This document shows positions 1 to 9,010 of a stretch of DNA of 64,000 nt, piece after piece (within the stretch, counting starts at the first letter, position 1; each line of letters starts with the position of its first letter). The stretch comes from an uncultured Bacteroidales bacterium (lineage in GTDB: Bacteria; Bacteroidota; Bacteroidia; Bacteroidales; UBA932). Made by a program: the position numbers and the translations under genes. The stretch is taken from NCBI GenBank assembly GCA_944323845.1, contig CALUUA010000009.1:1-64000 (forward strand). Reading direction: 5' to 3'. Under the pieces are notes generated by a model. That model had not been told where the DNA came from and made no database searches. It saw only the letters and a program-made list of their open reading frames with translations.

Positions 1-68
1 CCTCGACTTGCATGTGTTAAGCCTGCCGCTAGCGTTCATCCTGAGCCAGGATCAAACTCTTCTTTGTA
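1..68 (-). rRNA. rrs: 16S ribosomal RNA, 5' end only (partial)
   Basis: The reverse complement contains the universal 5' 16S primer region AGAGTTTGATCCTGGCTCAG (positions 60-41), followed by a Bacteroidales-type sequence ending in ACATGCAAGTCGAGG at the window edge. The mature 5' end is estimated at about position 68, eight bases before AGAGTTTGAT as in E. coli; it is not fixed by the sequence. The rest of the rRNA operon lies outside the window. The variable bases are consistent with Rikenellaceae-like Bacteroidales, but 68 bases cannot settle the genus. Confidence 0.97.
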
Positions 69-326
69 TATTTCTATATTTCTCTTAGAAGACTACCCTG
101 ACGCTTCTTGGAATTAACGTTTTGCTTCTTGCTTGATTGTTTCTTCCAGCCTTTTCAAAAAACTTCATTTTTCGTTTCTTTTGGACGATCTCTTCGTTGG
201 ACTGCGTATCGGCGGTCGGTCATTTACACTAGTAAACTCCATCCCTTCTCACTCGTCCGCCTCGACCTCGTCTCAAAATAAACTTCAAACATCTTTCGCC
301 CCTTGCGGGACCCCCTTTCTCGTTTG
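69..326 (-). other. rRNA operon leader (non-coding, about 260 bases)
   Basis: This gene-free stretch lies between the rRNA promoter and the 16S start and should be transcribed as the rRNA leader. On the minus strand it is rich in A and G runs. A segment at 150-163 reads GTTTTTTGAAAAGG on the minus strand and could be a boxA-like antitermination site; this is weak. The short open frames over it have no recognizable protein signature. Confidence 0.6.
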
Positions 327-332
327 GGGATT

Positions 333-364
333 GCAAAGGTACGCTTTTTTTCTCTTCTTCCAAA
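333..364 (-). promoter_or_regulatory. rRNA operon promoter
   Basis: On the minus strand a -7 element TACCTTTGC (341-333) is preceded by TTTGG (364-360) with about 19 bases between, a full match to the Bacteroidota consensus. The spacer is almost entirely A and G. It sits upstream of the 16S leader and downstream of the groEL terminator, as expected for a strong stable-RNA promoter. Confidence 0.85.
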
Positions 365-460
365 TCTTTTTTCCTTTTTTTTCATCAGATTCTTCTCACC
401 TGAAACACCGGAAAAAATGAAGTGTCTGAAGGACAAAAAGATATAAGATAAAGCCCGGAT

Positions 461-500
461 AAAAAAAATAATGGTGATCCCGTCCGGGTCACCATTATTT
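461..500 (-). terminator. groESL intrinsic terminator
   Basis: The inverted repeat AAATAATGGTGA / TCACCATTATTT (466-500) can form a long stem with a short GC-rich loop. Reading the minus strand, it ends in a run of T (complement of the A run at 461-468). It lies just after the groEL stop and separates groESL from the rRNA promoter that reads the same way. Confidence 0.9.
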
Positions 501-518
501 TCTACATAGGACTCACGA

Positions 519-2159
<1,641 letters not shown>

Positions 2160-2166
2160 CTATTGA

Positions 2167-2433
2167 TTAAAGTGTAGCCAGAATGTCTGACTGTTTCATG
2201 ATAAGATAGTTCTTGCCGTCGACAGTGATTTCGGTTCCTGCATATTTGCCGTACAGTACCACATCACCGACCTTGACTTCCATCGGCTCATCCTTCTTTC
2301 CCGGGCCTGCGGCCAATACCGTACCTTGCTGTGGTTTCTCTTTCGCTGTGTCTGGGATATACAATCCTCCTGCCGTCTTGGTTTCAGCCTCTTTCGGCTC
2401 CACCAGAACTCTGTCTGCTAATGGTTTGATCAT
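2167..2433 (-). CDS. groES: 10 kDa co-chaperonin GroES
   Basis: This 88-residue protein caps the GroEL ring and regulates its ATPase cycle in the cytosol. It has the family opening [13 protein letters not shown], the mobile loop [19 protein letters not shown] (residues 17-35) that contacts GroEL, and the roof segment near [12 protein letters not shown]. Size and gene order (groES then groEL) are standard. The 189-base region upstream, shared with the divergent mannose-6-phosphate isomerase gene, shows no clear -33/-7 promoter towards groES and no recognizable CIRCE element, so its heat-shock control cannot be read from the sequence. Confidence 0.99.
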   Translation of the reverse strand: MIKPLADRVLVEPKEAETKTAGGLYIPDTAKEKPQQGTVLAAGPGKKDEPMEVKVGDVVLYGKYAGTEITVDGKNYLIMKQSDILATL

Positions 2434-2554
2434 AACTTTATAATTTTAGTATCTTGTCTTTTGTCTGACGCCCTTCGCGGACGTTCGCGGGGATATGGGC
2501 AAAAGAAGTGCCAGTGCCGGAGACTGACATATTGTCACAAAACGGGCTGAACAA

Positions 2555-2585
2555 TTGTCAGTGACATATTTTTTGCTAATTTTGC
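2555..2585 (+). promoter_or_regulatory. Promoter of the phosphomannose isomerase gene
   Basis: ATTG at 2554-2557 is followed after 19 bases by TAATTTTGC at 2577-2585, matching the Bacteroidota -33/-7 consensus. It lies about 38 bases before the start codon. The -33 site sits inside a sequence with repeated TTGTCA/TGACAT motifs (2525-2568) that could bind a regulator. Confidence 0.75.
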
Positions 2586-2622
2586 CTCCGGCCAATAAAA
2601 GACTGGCTATATTGGAATTATT

Positions 2623-3756
2623 ATGGAAAACAGAAAAAAATTATATCCCCTGAAATTCCGTCCGATCTGTCTGGACCATCCATGGGGAGAAGAAAAGATA
2701 GCCCTGGCTGATCTGGGCGTGGAAGATTCAGTGGTCGCGGAAGGATGGCTGGAGGAAAACTCCATAGGGGAAATCATGGAAACTTATCTGGAGCGTGTCA
2801 CCGGAGAAAGCGTCTACGGCTACTACGGCAGGCAATTCCCCGTTGCAGTCAAATTTCTCGACATAAAGGGCAGCATGCCGGTACATGTCCATCCTGACGA
2901 CGAGACTGCCGGGCAGAGATATGATTCTCTCGGAGGAAAGGAAATGTGGTATGTGGCGGAAGCCGGAGATGATGCCGTGATTTACCTGGGATTCAATCAT
3001 GACGTCTCCGCCCGGGAACTTTACGACAGCTGCATGGACGGTACGGTAAAAAGTATAATGAATGTCATCCGGCCGAAGAAAGGAGACGTGCTGGAAATCA
3101 GGCCCGGCATGGTACATTCTGCTGAAGGACACCTGAAGATACTGGCGGTGAAGGAAGCCTCAGAACTGCCTTTCAGACTTCACGACAGCTATGAAAATGA
3201 CCGGGAGTCGGTGGGCGAACATCTGGCGGAAGCCATGGATTTCATAATATATGATGCTTACAGCGAAAATCAGGCTGTCGTGCGGAGAGCAATGAATGCG
3301 GAGGATACCGGCATAGCCGTAAAACTCATGGAGAGTCCGGAATTCGATGCGTCGCTGATGAATCTTAAAGAGGCCGTCCACAGCGTCAGCGAACACGAGA
3401 CCGGCTATATATTATATATAGGTATGGAAGGCGAGGCGTCGGTACAGGTTCCGGTCACTGCACCTGACGGCAAAAAAGGGATGGAAGAGTACAGGCTCAG
3501 AAAAGGGGATGCCATGCTCATACCTGCCGAAGTCACTGACTTTTTCATCGTGCCGACAGACAGGGATACAGTGCTGATGGAAGTCATTGCAGGCAAACGC
3601 GACGAGACCGACGGGTACATAAATCCGGACACCGAGCCTTTCCTGGAAGGCGAAGACTACGAGGGTCTGGAAGATGAGGAGACGGAGGAGAAAGATCAGG
3701 CGGAAGCCGCCGGCATTGACGGGCCGCAGGGCCGTCACAATATGAAATGGTCGTGA
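2623..3756 (+). CDS. manA: Mannose-6-phosphate isomerase, class I (phosphomannose isomerase)
   Basis: This cytosolic zinc enzyme interconverts mannose 6-phosphate and fructose 6-phosphate, feeding GDP-mannose synthesis or mannose catabolism. The 377-residue chain has the class I cupin signatures: HPWGEEKIA near residue 25, the metal-binding VHVHPDDETA near residue 88, GGKEMWYV near residue 105, and a second cupin with HSAEGHL near residue 166. The last 30 residues form a very acidic tail (EGEDYEGLEDEETEEKDQ) not needed for catalysis in known enzymes. It overlaps the upstream end of the S4 gene region by only a few bases, implying co-transcription. The exact substrate is inferred from the family. 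Confidence 0.85.
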   Translation: MENRKKLYPLKFRPICLDHPWGEEKIALADLGVEDSVVAEGWLEENSIGEIMETYLERVTGESVYGYYGRQFPVAVKFLDIKGSMPVHVHPDDETAGQRYDSLGGKEMWYVAEAGDDAVIYLGFNHDVSARELYDSCMDGTVKSIMNVIRPKKGDVLEIRPGMVHSAEGHLKILAVKEASELPFRLHDSYENDRESVGEHLAEAMDFIIYDAYSENQAVVRRAMNAEDTGIAVKLMESPEFDASLMNLKEAVHSVSEHETGYILYIGMEGEASVQVPVTAPDGKKGMEEYRLRKGDAMLIPAEVTDFFIVPTDRDTVLMEVIAGKRDETDGYINPDTEPFLEGEDYEGLEDEETEEKDQAEAAGIDGPQGRHNMKWS

Positions 3757-3758
3757 TT

Positions 3759-4229
3759 ATGGAAGAAGTGAGGATAGACAAATACCTTTGGTCGATAAGG
3801 GTTTTCAAGACCAGAAGCGATGCTACGGATGCATGCAAGGGCGGAAAGGTCAGGGTAAACGGGAATGACATAAAGCCGTCGAAGACTGTCAGGCCCGGAG
3901 ACACGATCACAGTCAGGAAAGGGGCCATTTCGTACCGGTACAGGGTGCTTGCCCTGATAGACAAGAGGCAGGGCGCGAAGCTGGTTCCGGAATATGCGGA
4001 AAACATCACGCCGCAGGAAGAACTCGACAAGCTGAAATCCCCTGTAGAGACGTTCTTTCTCAAAAGGGACAGGGGAAGCGGGAGACCGACGAAGAAAGAA
4101 AGAAGGCAGATGGATTCCCTCTGGGATGCCCTCAGTTTCGATGTGCCGGATGATGTGGCCGAAAAATTCGCCGCAGAATTCGGATTCGATGACGAGGATG
4201 ATGAAAATTATGATGAAAACAGAGAATAA
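3759..4229 (+). CDS. S4-domain RNA-binding protein, Hsp15-like
   Basis: The first 60 residues form an S4 RNA-binding fold: MEEVRIDKYLWSIRVFKTRS, then KGGKVRVNGNDIKPSKTVRPG. Proteins of this HslR/Hsp15 type bind stalled or free 50S ribosomal subunits; that role is inferred here. The C-terminal half carries a KLKSPVETFFLKRDRGSGRPTKKERR-type basic segment (split here by length limits only) and an acidic tail of Asp/Glu repeats. ATG at 3759 is preferred because it places MEEVRIDKYLW at the N-terminus like homologues; an in-frame ATG at 3747 overlaps the upstream gene. The gene is closed by the terminator at 4303. Confidence 0.85.
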   Translation: MEEVRIDKYLWSIRVFKTRSDATDACKGGKVRVNGNDIKPSKTVRPGDTITVRKGAISYRYRVLALIDKRQGAKLVPEYAENITPQEELDKLKSPVETFFLKRDRGSGRPTKKERRQMDSLWDALSFDVPDDVAEKFAAEFGFDDEDDENYDENRE

Positions 4230-4302
4230 TTTCACATAATCCCTGCAACAAACGGAAATCTTCCTGCATCTATATTGCAGGTTTAGGTTTTAGTACACGT
4301 TT

Positions 4303-4337
4303 AGGTGTCTGGTCGGAAAGGGTCAGGCACCTTTTTT
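4303..4337 (+). terminator. Intrinsic terminator after the S4-domain gene
   Basis: AGGTGTCTG and CAGGCACCT form a stem around a ten-base loop, followed by six T residues (4332-4337). It closes the manA-S4 operon and lies between convergent genes. A smaller stem CCTGCA/TGCAGG lies just upstream at 4263-4281. Confidence 0.85.
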
Positions 4338-4356
4338 CATGTCCGCCTCTGAATCC

Positions 4357-5331
4357 TTATTCTACAATACGGATATTGTCCAGCCACAGGATATTTCCGA
4401 CACCGCCGTAGAAAGCCTTTTCCGAAGAGGCAAGGAAGGTCAGGACCATGAAATTCGGAGTCTCGCCGGCGTCGGCCCAGCCTTCTTCCTCCACCACCAC
4501 TTTCCGGCCTTTGCTGTTCAGCGTGTAGAATGCCGTTTCAGGATCTGTTTTCAGTCCCATATAGTCCTGATAGAACGGTTCGCCTGTAATATCCCCGTAT
4601 GCCACGTCTATCCTGAAACCGTTCACCCATTCAGGCGCATCCTCGTCGAAACGGTGGATGGCCGTGCCTACACGAAGGGCATGGACGGATCCGTCTTCCT
4701 CTTCCCATCGTTTCTGAAGCATCATGACGGCTATCGGATAATCCGGATATCCCATCTCCTTTTTCGGGGAAAAGCCTGTGCCCCGGATGACTTCATGGCC
4801 GACTTCAGCCTTATAGTCGAAAATCAGGGCTTCCGGCCTGCCGTCATATGGAATACCGTACAGGACTTTGGTCATCGGAGCCTTGGTATCCCGGATTGGC
4901 TCCTCCAGTTCGCCCACGAAGAAAGCCCCCTGACAAGTCACATCCATGTTTATGAGTCCCATGACCTTGACAGATTCAATATGCGTCTCGAGTCTGGCGC
5001 AATACCCCTCTCCCCTTTTTTCAGGATACACGGTATTGCTGGTCTTCGTCACTCCGGCGACTATGGCCAGAACGTTGTTCGTTCTCCACAGATATCCTTC
5101 CGGAGCAGAATACGGCTCCTTTGTCCGTACCACTTCCTGATTTCCGTAAAACTCATAAAGTCTGGAGATTTTCCCGCCGATGATTCCTGATTCCTTTACT
5201 TCGCGCACCGACCACCTGTCGAGATTGCCGTAAGAATTGAGAGTATCCGCGATACTTTGTGCAGACACCTGAGCCGCGGGAAAGCAGGCAAGTGCCAGAC
5301 CGGTTAAGAAAAAAATAATTGTCCGTCTCAT
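4357..5331 (-). CDS. PCMD-domain secreted protein (putative carbohydrate metabolism domain)
   Basis: The 324-residue protein has a clear signal peptide (MRRTIIFFLTGLALACFPA, cleavage near AQVSAQ) and so acts outside the cytoplasm. The C-terminal 200 residues look like the PCMD fold found in Bacteroidales surface proteins: conserved GTGFSPKKEMGYPDYPIAV, HRFDEDAPEWVNGF and the terminal SSEKAFYGGVGNILWLDNI, a jelly-roll-like ending. Proteins of this kind are thought to bind glycans, but no ligand is known. It is transcribed alone, divergent from the M6 protease gene and convergent with the S4 gene. Confidence 0.75.
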   Translation of the reverse strand: MRRTIIFFLTGLALACFPAAQVSAQSIADTLNSYGNLDRWSVREVKESGIIGGKISRLYEFYGNQEVVRTKEPYSAPEGYLWRTNNVLAIVAGVTKTSNTVYPEKRGEGYCARLETHIESVKVMGLINMDVTCQGAFFVGELEEPIRDTKAPMTKVLYGIPYDGRPEALIFDYKAEVGHEVIRGTGFSPKKEMGYPDYPIAVMMLQKRWEEEDGSVHALRVGTAIHRFDEDAPEWVNGFRIDVAYGDITGEPFYQDYMGLKTDPETAFYTLNSKGRKVVVEEEGWADAGETPNFMVLTFLASSEKAFYGGVGNILWLDNIRIVE

Positions 5332-5383
5332 AAAAATTGCTTAAATATGCAGTCCGTATTCGGGAAGGGCCCCCTACAGCGGA

Positions 5384-5420
5384 TTGCCGATGCGCCACAG
5401 CATACGCGGCGTATCGGCAA
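5384..5420. repeat. Inverted repeat between divergent genes
   Basis: TTGCCGATGCGCC (5384-5396) and GGCGTATCGGCAA (5408-5420) are inverted copies differing at one base, separated by 11 bases. The repeat lies in the 110-base region between the PCMD gene and the M6 protease gene, where no clear -33/-7 promoter is visible. It could be an operator or an RNA hairpin in the protease 5' leader. There is no T run, so a terminator is unlikely. Confidence 0.6.
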
Positions 5421-5441
5421 CAAATATAAGGAATTTTTATT

Positions 5442-7673
5442 ATGAAAAAGAAACTGCTGATAGCTGCGTCCGCAGCAATGGCTATAGCGTTTTTCTTTTG
5501 CCCCGGCAATGATGAATGCTTCGCCAGACCGGCCATACGCGGGCTGTTCGATCTGTACCAGCCTGACGGGACTTCCATAAAGGCCAGACTTTCAGGCGAC
5601 GAATTCATGAAAATCCTGACCACTTCCGACGGATGCGCCATAAGTCAGGGTGAGGACGGATGGTATTACTACACCTGTTATGATCAGGACGGATACAGGG
5701 TAAGGACGGAATACAAGGCCGGACAGGATGCCCCTGCCGATATAAAGAGCAAGTGCCGAATCATACCGTATGACCTGCTTTCCGCCAGAGCCGCAGAGAA
5801 AAGGGCTGCGGCTTATGAGAGAGAAGAGGACAATGTGCTGGTCAGGACCAGAGCTGCCGGAGGCATTGCCACCCGGAGCGGTGGCACCTCCACCGAAAAG
5901 CACGGCATAGTGATTCTGGCACAGTTCAGCGACTTGAAATTCCAGAGCGGTCATACAAGGGCGAGTTTCGAGGCATTGCTGACAGAGCCGGGATACAGCG
6001 CGAACGGGGCTGACTGTTCGGCCATCGACTATTTCAACGAGCAGTTTTCGGGACTTTTCACTTTCTCGTTCGATGTCAGCGACATAGTGACCCTGCCTCG
6101 TAACTACGCCTACTATGGGGCCAACGACAATTCAGGGGAAGACAAGAATGCGGCGCAGATGATCATCGATGCCTGTACGCTGGCTGACAGTCAGATAGAT
6201 TTCTCCAGATACGATGATGACGGAGACGGTCAGGTGGACAATGTCTTCGTGTTTTTCGCGGGAGGCGATGAGGCCGACCAGGCGGGAGAAGACCATATCT
6301 GGTCTCATGCATGGTATATTCTGGACGGGGCCGGAGAGCGGCTGGTTCTGGACGGGGTGTATATCAACAGGTACGCCTGCACTTCGGAACTTTCCCGGAA
6401 TATGGACACCGGACGGTTCGGCATGGCCAGCATAGGCACTTTCTGCCATGAGTTCAGCCATACTCTCGGGCTTTCCGACTATTACGACACCGACTATGAA
6501 CAAAGCGGAGGCTATGCCGATGCCATGTGGACGTCTACAGCCCTGATGGACGGAGGGAACTTCAACAACAACGGCTGCACCCCGCCGAATCTGACGGCAG
6601 TGGAGCTTGATGAGCTGGAGCTTTTCGAGCCGGTCATGCTCACCGCAGGCACCCATGTTCTGGAGCCGATAAACGAAAGCAGACAGTATTACAGGATGGA
6701 CACTGATACAGAAGGGGAATATTTCCTTTTCGAGTGCCGGGCCGAAAAAGGATGGGACAAATACATCGGAGGCAGCGGACTGCTTATATACCACATCGAC
6801 AAATCGCGTAATTCCACCGGGTTTTCGGGAGATTACGGAAATCTCACCGCAGCTGAAAGATGGATGTACAACATGGTGAACTGCAAACCTGACCATCAGT
6901 GCGCGGATCTGGTGGAAGCCGACCCTTCCGTACAGGGCACTGCCTATGAATATCAGCAGAATGTGTCAAAGGTGTTTTTCCCGTACACCAAAGGCTCTTC
7001 GAAACATGATTCATTCTCCGCCCTCACCGATCCGGCATTCGTGTACTGGAACGGAAACGCATCCCCTTTAGCCATTTCCGGAATAAGAAAGGAGGGGAAT
7101 AACATAGTGATGACGGTAAGCGAATTCGACGGCGATGCGCCGAAAGTGGGAAACGTGTCATCCGAGGTTTTCCAGGATGCAGCCATCATATCATGGACAT
7201 CTTCGGACCAATCTGTCGAAACCGGATACATACGCTGGAAAAAGAGTTCCGGCTCCGATGAATATACGGTACAGCCTGTAGACTGTTACGAGCCGGGCAA
7301 GTTCGCCTGGACCATAGACGGACTGACTCCGCGCACGCCATACAAGTGCGAGTTGTACTTCTCCGAGAACGCAGACGATGCAGTGACATGCAGCTTCATG
7401 ACCAAGTCGCCGAGAGAAGTCAATTATCCGTTCATATATCTTTTCAATGTACGAAGGAATCAGGACGGCACCTACCCGTTAGGGAGCAGGTTCCCGCTGC
7501 GCCTGTACAATGCATACGATGCCGAGAAAATCATATGGTACATGGACGGGCAGGAAGTGGAGACAGGCCCGGACGGATATTATACTCCGGCCGCTTCAGG
7601 TGTCATGAGAGCCGAGATTTTCTACAATGACGGGACGAAAAGCATCGTAGAGACGAAGATAGTGATCAAATGA
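5442..7673 (+). CDS. Secreted M6-family metalloprotease with C-terminal fibronectin III domain
   Basis: This 743-residue secreted zinc protease resembles the immune-inhibitor-A group (M6). A signal peptide ends near residue 30. The zinc site is H336-E-F-S-H-T-L-G-L-S-D-Y-Y-D349 (HExxHxxGxxD), with the Glu as catalytic base and the usual downstream Met region MWTSTALMDGG. The N-terminal 100 residues (YQPDGTSIKARLSGDEFMK, a common opening for this family) are probably a propeptide. Residues about 565-655 form a fibronectin type III fold ending in LTPRTPYKCELYF, and the last 85 residues form another beta domain. No C-terminal sorting signal is evident. Target proteins are unknown. Confidence 0.85.
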   Translation: MKKKLLIAASAAMAIAFFFCPGNDECFARPAIRGLFDLYQPDGTSIKARLSGDEFMKILTTSDGCAISQGEDGWYYYTCYDQDGYRVRTEYKAGQDAPADIKSKCRIIPYDLLSARAAEKRAAAYEREEDNVLVRTRAAGGIATRSGGTSTEKHGIVILAQFSDLKFQSGHTRASFEALLTEPGYSANGADCSAIDYFNEQFSGLFTFSFDVSDIVTLPRNYAYYGANDNSGEDKNAAQMIIDACTLADSQIDFSRYDDDGDGQVDNVFVFFAGGDEADQAGEDHIWSHAWYILDGAGERLVLDGVYINRYACTSELSRNMDTGRFGMASIGTFCHEFSHTLGLSDYYDTDYEQSGGYADAMWTSTALMDGGNFNNNGCTPPNLTAVELDELELFEPVMLTAGTHVLEPINESRQYYRMDTDTEGEYFLFECRAEKGWDKYIGGSGLLIYHIDKSRNSTGFSGDYGNLTAAERWMYNMVNCKPDHQCADLVEADPSVQGTAYEYQQNVSKVFFPYTKGSSKHDSFSALTDPAFVYWNGNASPLAISGIRKEGNNIVMTVSEFDGDAPKVGNVSSEVFQDAAIISWTSSDQSVETGYIRWKKSSGSDEYTVQPVDCYEPGKFAWTIDGLTPRTPYKCELYFSENADDAVTCSFMTKSPREVNYPFIYLFNVRRNQDGTYPLGSRFPLRLYNAYDAEKIIWYMDGQEVETGPDGYYTPAASGVMRAEIFYNDGTKSIVETKIVIK

Positions 7674-7699
7674 AACCCTTACAGGCAAAACAAGACGAG

Positions 7700-8149
7700 A
7701 TGAAAAAAATGCATATATTCAAATCCGCAGATACAGGTGCGCACGGCGCAATATTCCTGATAACTGCGTTCGCGTGGCTGTCCGTTCTGTCCGGCTGCGA
7801 CAATTTCAATATGGGACAGTTCACCGGAAACGATGACATAGGGCTTATGGTGAAAGGCGAGTATGCCATCCGTTATGATGCCGAAGACTCCCAGATAGGA
7901 ATGAACGAGCTCCGGAACGAATTCTGGGTCACTGACCGGAATATGGCCGATTATTTCATCCTGAAATGCAGTTCGTTTCCCGGAGAAAGCGAGACCGTCA
8001 AGGCTGATCTGACATATACTACCGTAGATAACCTGATACGGAAGAAGAACCTGACTTTCGAAGTGACACAATACGACCAGTCTTCCGACAAGATCCATCT
8101 TTGGTGTCAGTCCGAAAGGATAGGTCTCATAATAAAGGTTCTCCGGTAA
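7700..8149 (+). CDS. Small lipoprotein of unknown function
   Basis: No family is recognized. The N-terminus has a hydrophobic stretch ending in the lipobox LSVLSGC, so the mature protein should be a lipid-anchored protein of roughly 115 residues starting CDNFNMGQF. It is rich in acidic and aromatic residues and looks like a compact beta protein. The frame stays open from an ATG at 7670 that overlaps the protease stop (ATGA); ATG at 7700 is chosen because it gives a signal peptide of more normal length, but 7670 would imply translational coupling. The tight link to the M6 protease suggests a partner or inhibitor; that is inference. Confidence 0.7.
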   Translation: MKKMHIFKSADTGAHGAIFLITAFAWLSVLSGCDNFNMGQFTGNDDIGLMVKGEYAIRYDAEDSQIGMNELRNEFWVTDRNMADYFILKCSSFPGESETVKADLTYTTVDNLIRKKNLTFEVTQYDQSSDKIHLWCQSERIGLIIKVLR

Positions 8150-8183
8150 TGTACGGAAGAAAACCGCCATTGGAAAATTTTAT

Positions 8184-8192
8184 TAAATTTGC
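8184..8192 (+). promoter_or_regulatory. -7 element upstream of tpiA
   Basis: TAAATTTGC matches the Bacteroidota -7 consensus 55 bases before the tpiA start. No TTG lies at the ideal distance upstream, so only half of the promoter is supported. Confidence 0.55.
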
Positions 8193-8246
8193 ACGCGGTT
8201 CCGGAAATGGAATCAAATCGGACAAACAGATAAAACAGGAATAATC

Positions 8247-8999
8247 ATGAGGAAAAACATTGTCGCAGGCAACTGGAAAATGAACACCACAGTGGCCGAA
8301 GGTATTGAACTCGCAGAGGCGGTAGCCGCAAAATCATCTGAAGTACCTTCTTCAGTACAGCTCATCATCGCTCCGCCATTCACCCATCTGGTACCTGTAT
8401 CGCAGGCCATAAAAGGCACAGCGATAGGTCTGTCGGCACAGAACTGCGCCGATAAGGAAAAAGGCGCCTACACCGGCGAAGTCTCTGCAGACATGCTGGT
8501 TTCAGCCGGATGCACCTACACCATTCTCGGACATTCGGAAAGGAGGCAGTACTATGGAGAGACTGATGCCACACTTGTGGACAAGGTGAAACTTGCCATT
8601 TCAAAGGGACTCTCCCCTATCTTCTGCGTCGGGGAAAATCTCGAGGAACGCGAGGCCGGACGCCATTTCGATGTAGTGTCATCGCAGATCAGGAACGTGC
8701 TCTACACGCTTTCCGGGGAGGAAATGTCGAAAGTCATCATAGCATACGAACCTGTATGGGCCATAGGTACCGGCAAGACAGCTTCTGCCGCACAGGCTCA
8801 GGAAATCCATGCATGCATCAGGAAGGTGGTGGCCGAAAAATTCGGCGCTCTGGCAGAAGATATCACCATTCTTTACGGCGGAAGCTGCAAGCCATCCAAT
8901 GCAAAGGAACTCTTCGCCTGCCCTGACATCGACGGCGGCCTTATCGGCGGCGCCGCTCTGAAGGCAGATGATTTCATAGCCATAGCATTGTCATTCTGA
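8247..8999 (+). CDS. tpiA: Triosephosphate isomerase
   Basis: This cytosolic glycolytic enzyme interconverts dihydroxyacetone phosphate and glyceraldehyde 3-phosphate. The 250-residue TIM barrel is complete: NWKMN near residue 7, catalytic His96 in GHSERR, catalytic Glu168 in [15 protein letters not shown] with the mobile phosphate loop, and GGSCKPSNA and GGLIGGAAL near the end. Start and length agree with the family. It lies 11 bases before the M49-like gene, so the two may be co-transcribed despite unrelated roles. Confidence 0.99.
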   Translation: MRKNIVAGNWKMNTTVAEGIELAEAVAAKSSEVPSSVQLIIAPPFTHLVPVSQAIKGTAIGLSAQNCADKEKGAYTGEVSADMLVSAGCTYTILGHSERRQYYGETDATLVDKVKLAISKGLSPIFCVGENLEEREAGRHFDVVSSQIRNVLYTLSGEEMSKVIIAYEPVWAIGTGKTASAAQAQEIHACIRKVVAEKFGALAEDITILYGGSCKPSNAKELFACPDIDGGLIGGAALKADDFIAIALSF

Positions 9000-9010
9000 A
9001 GCCGGGTTTT

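Noticed and set aside
133-420. 95-residue frame over the rRNA leader and promoter
   Set aside because: It lies across the rRNA promoter on the opposite strand and its translation is low-complexity Phe/Ser-rich with no protein signature.
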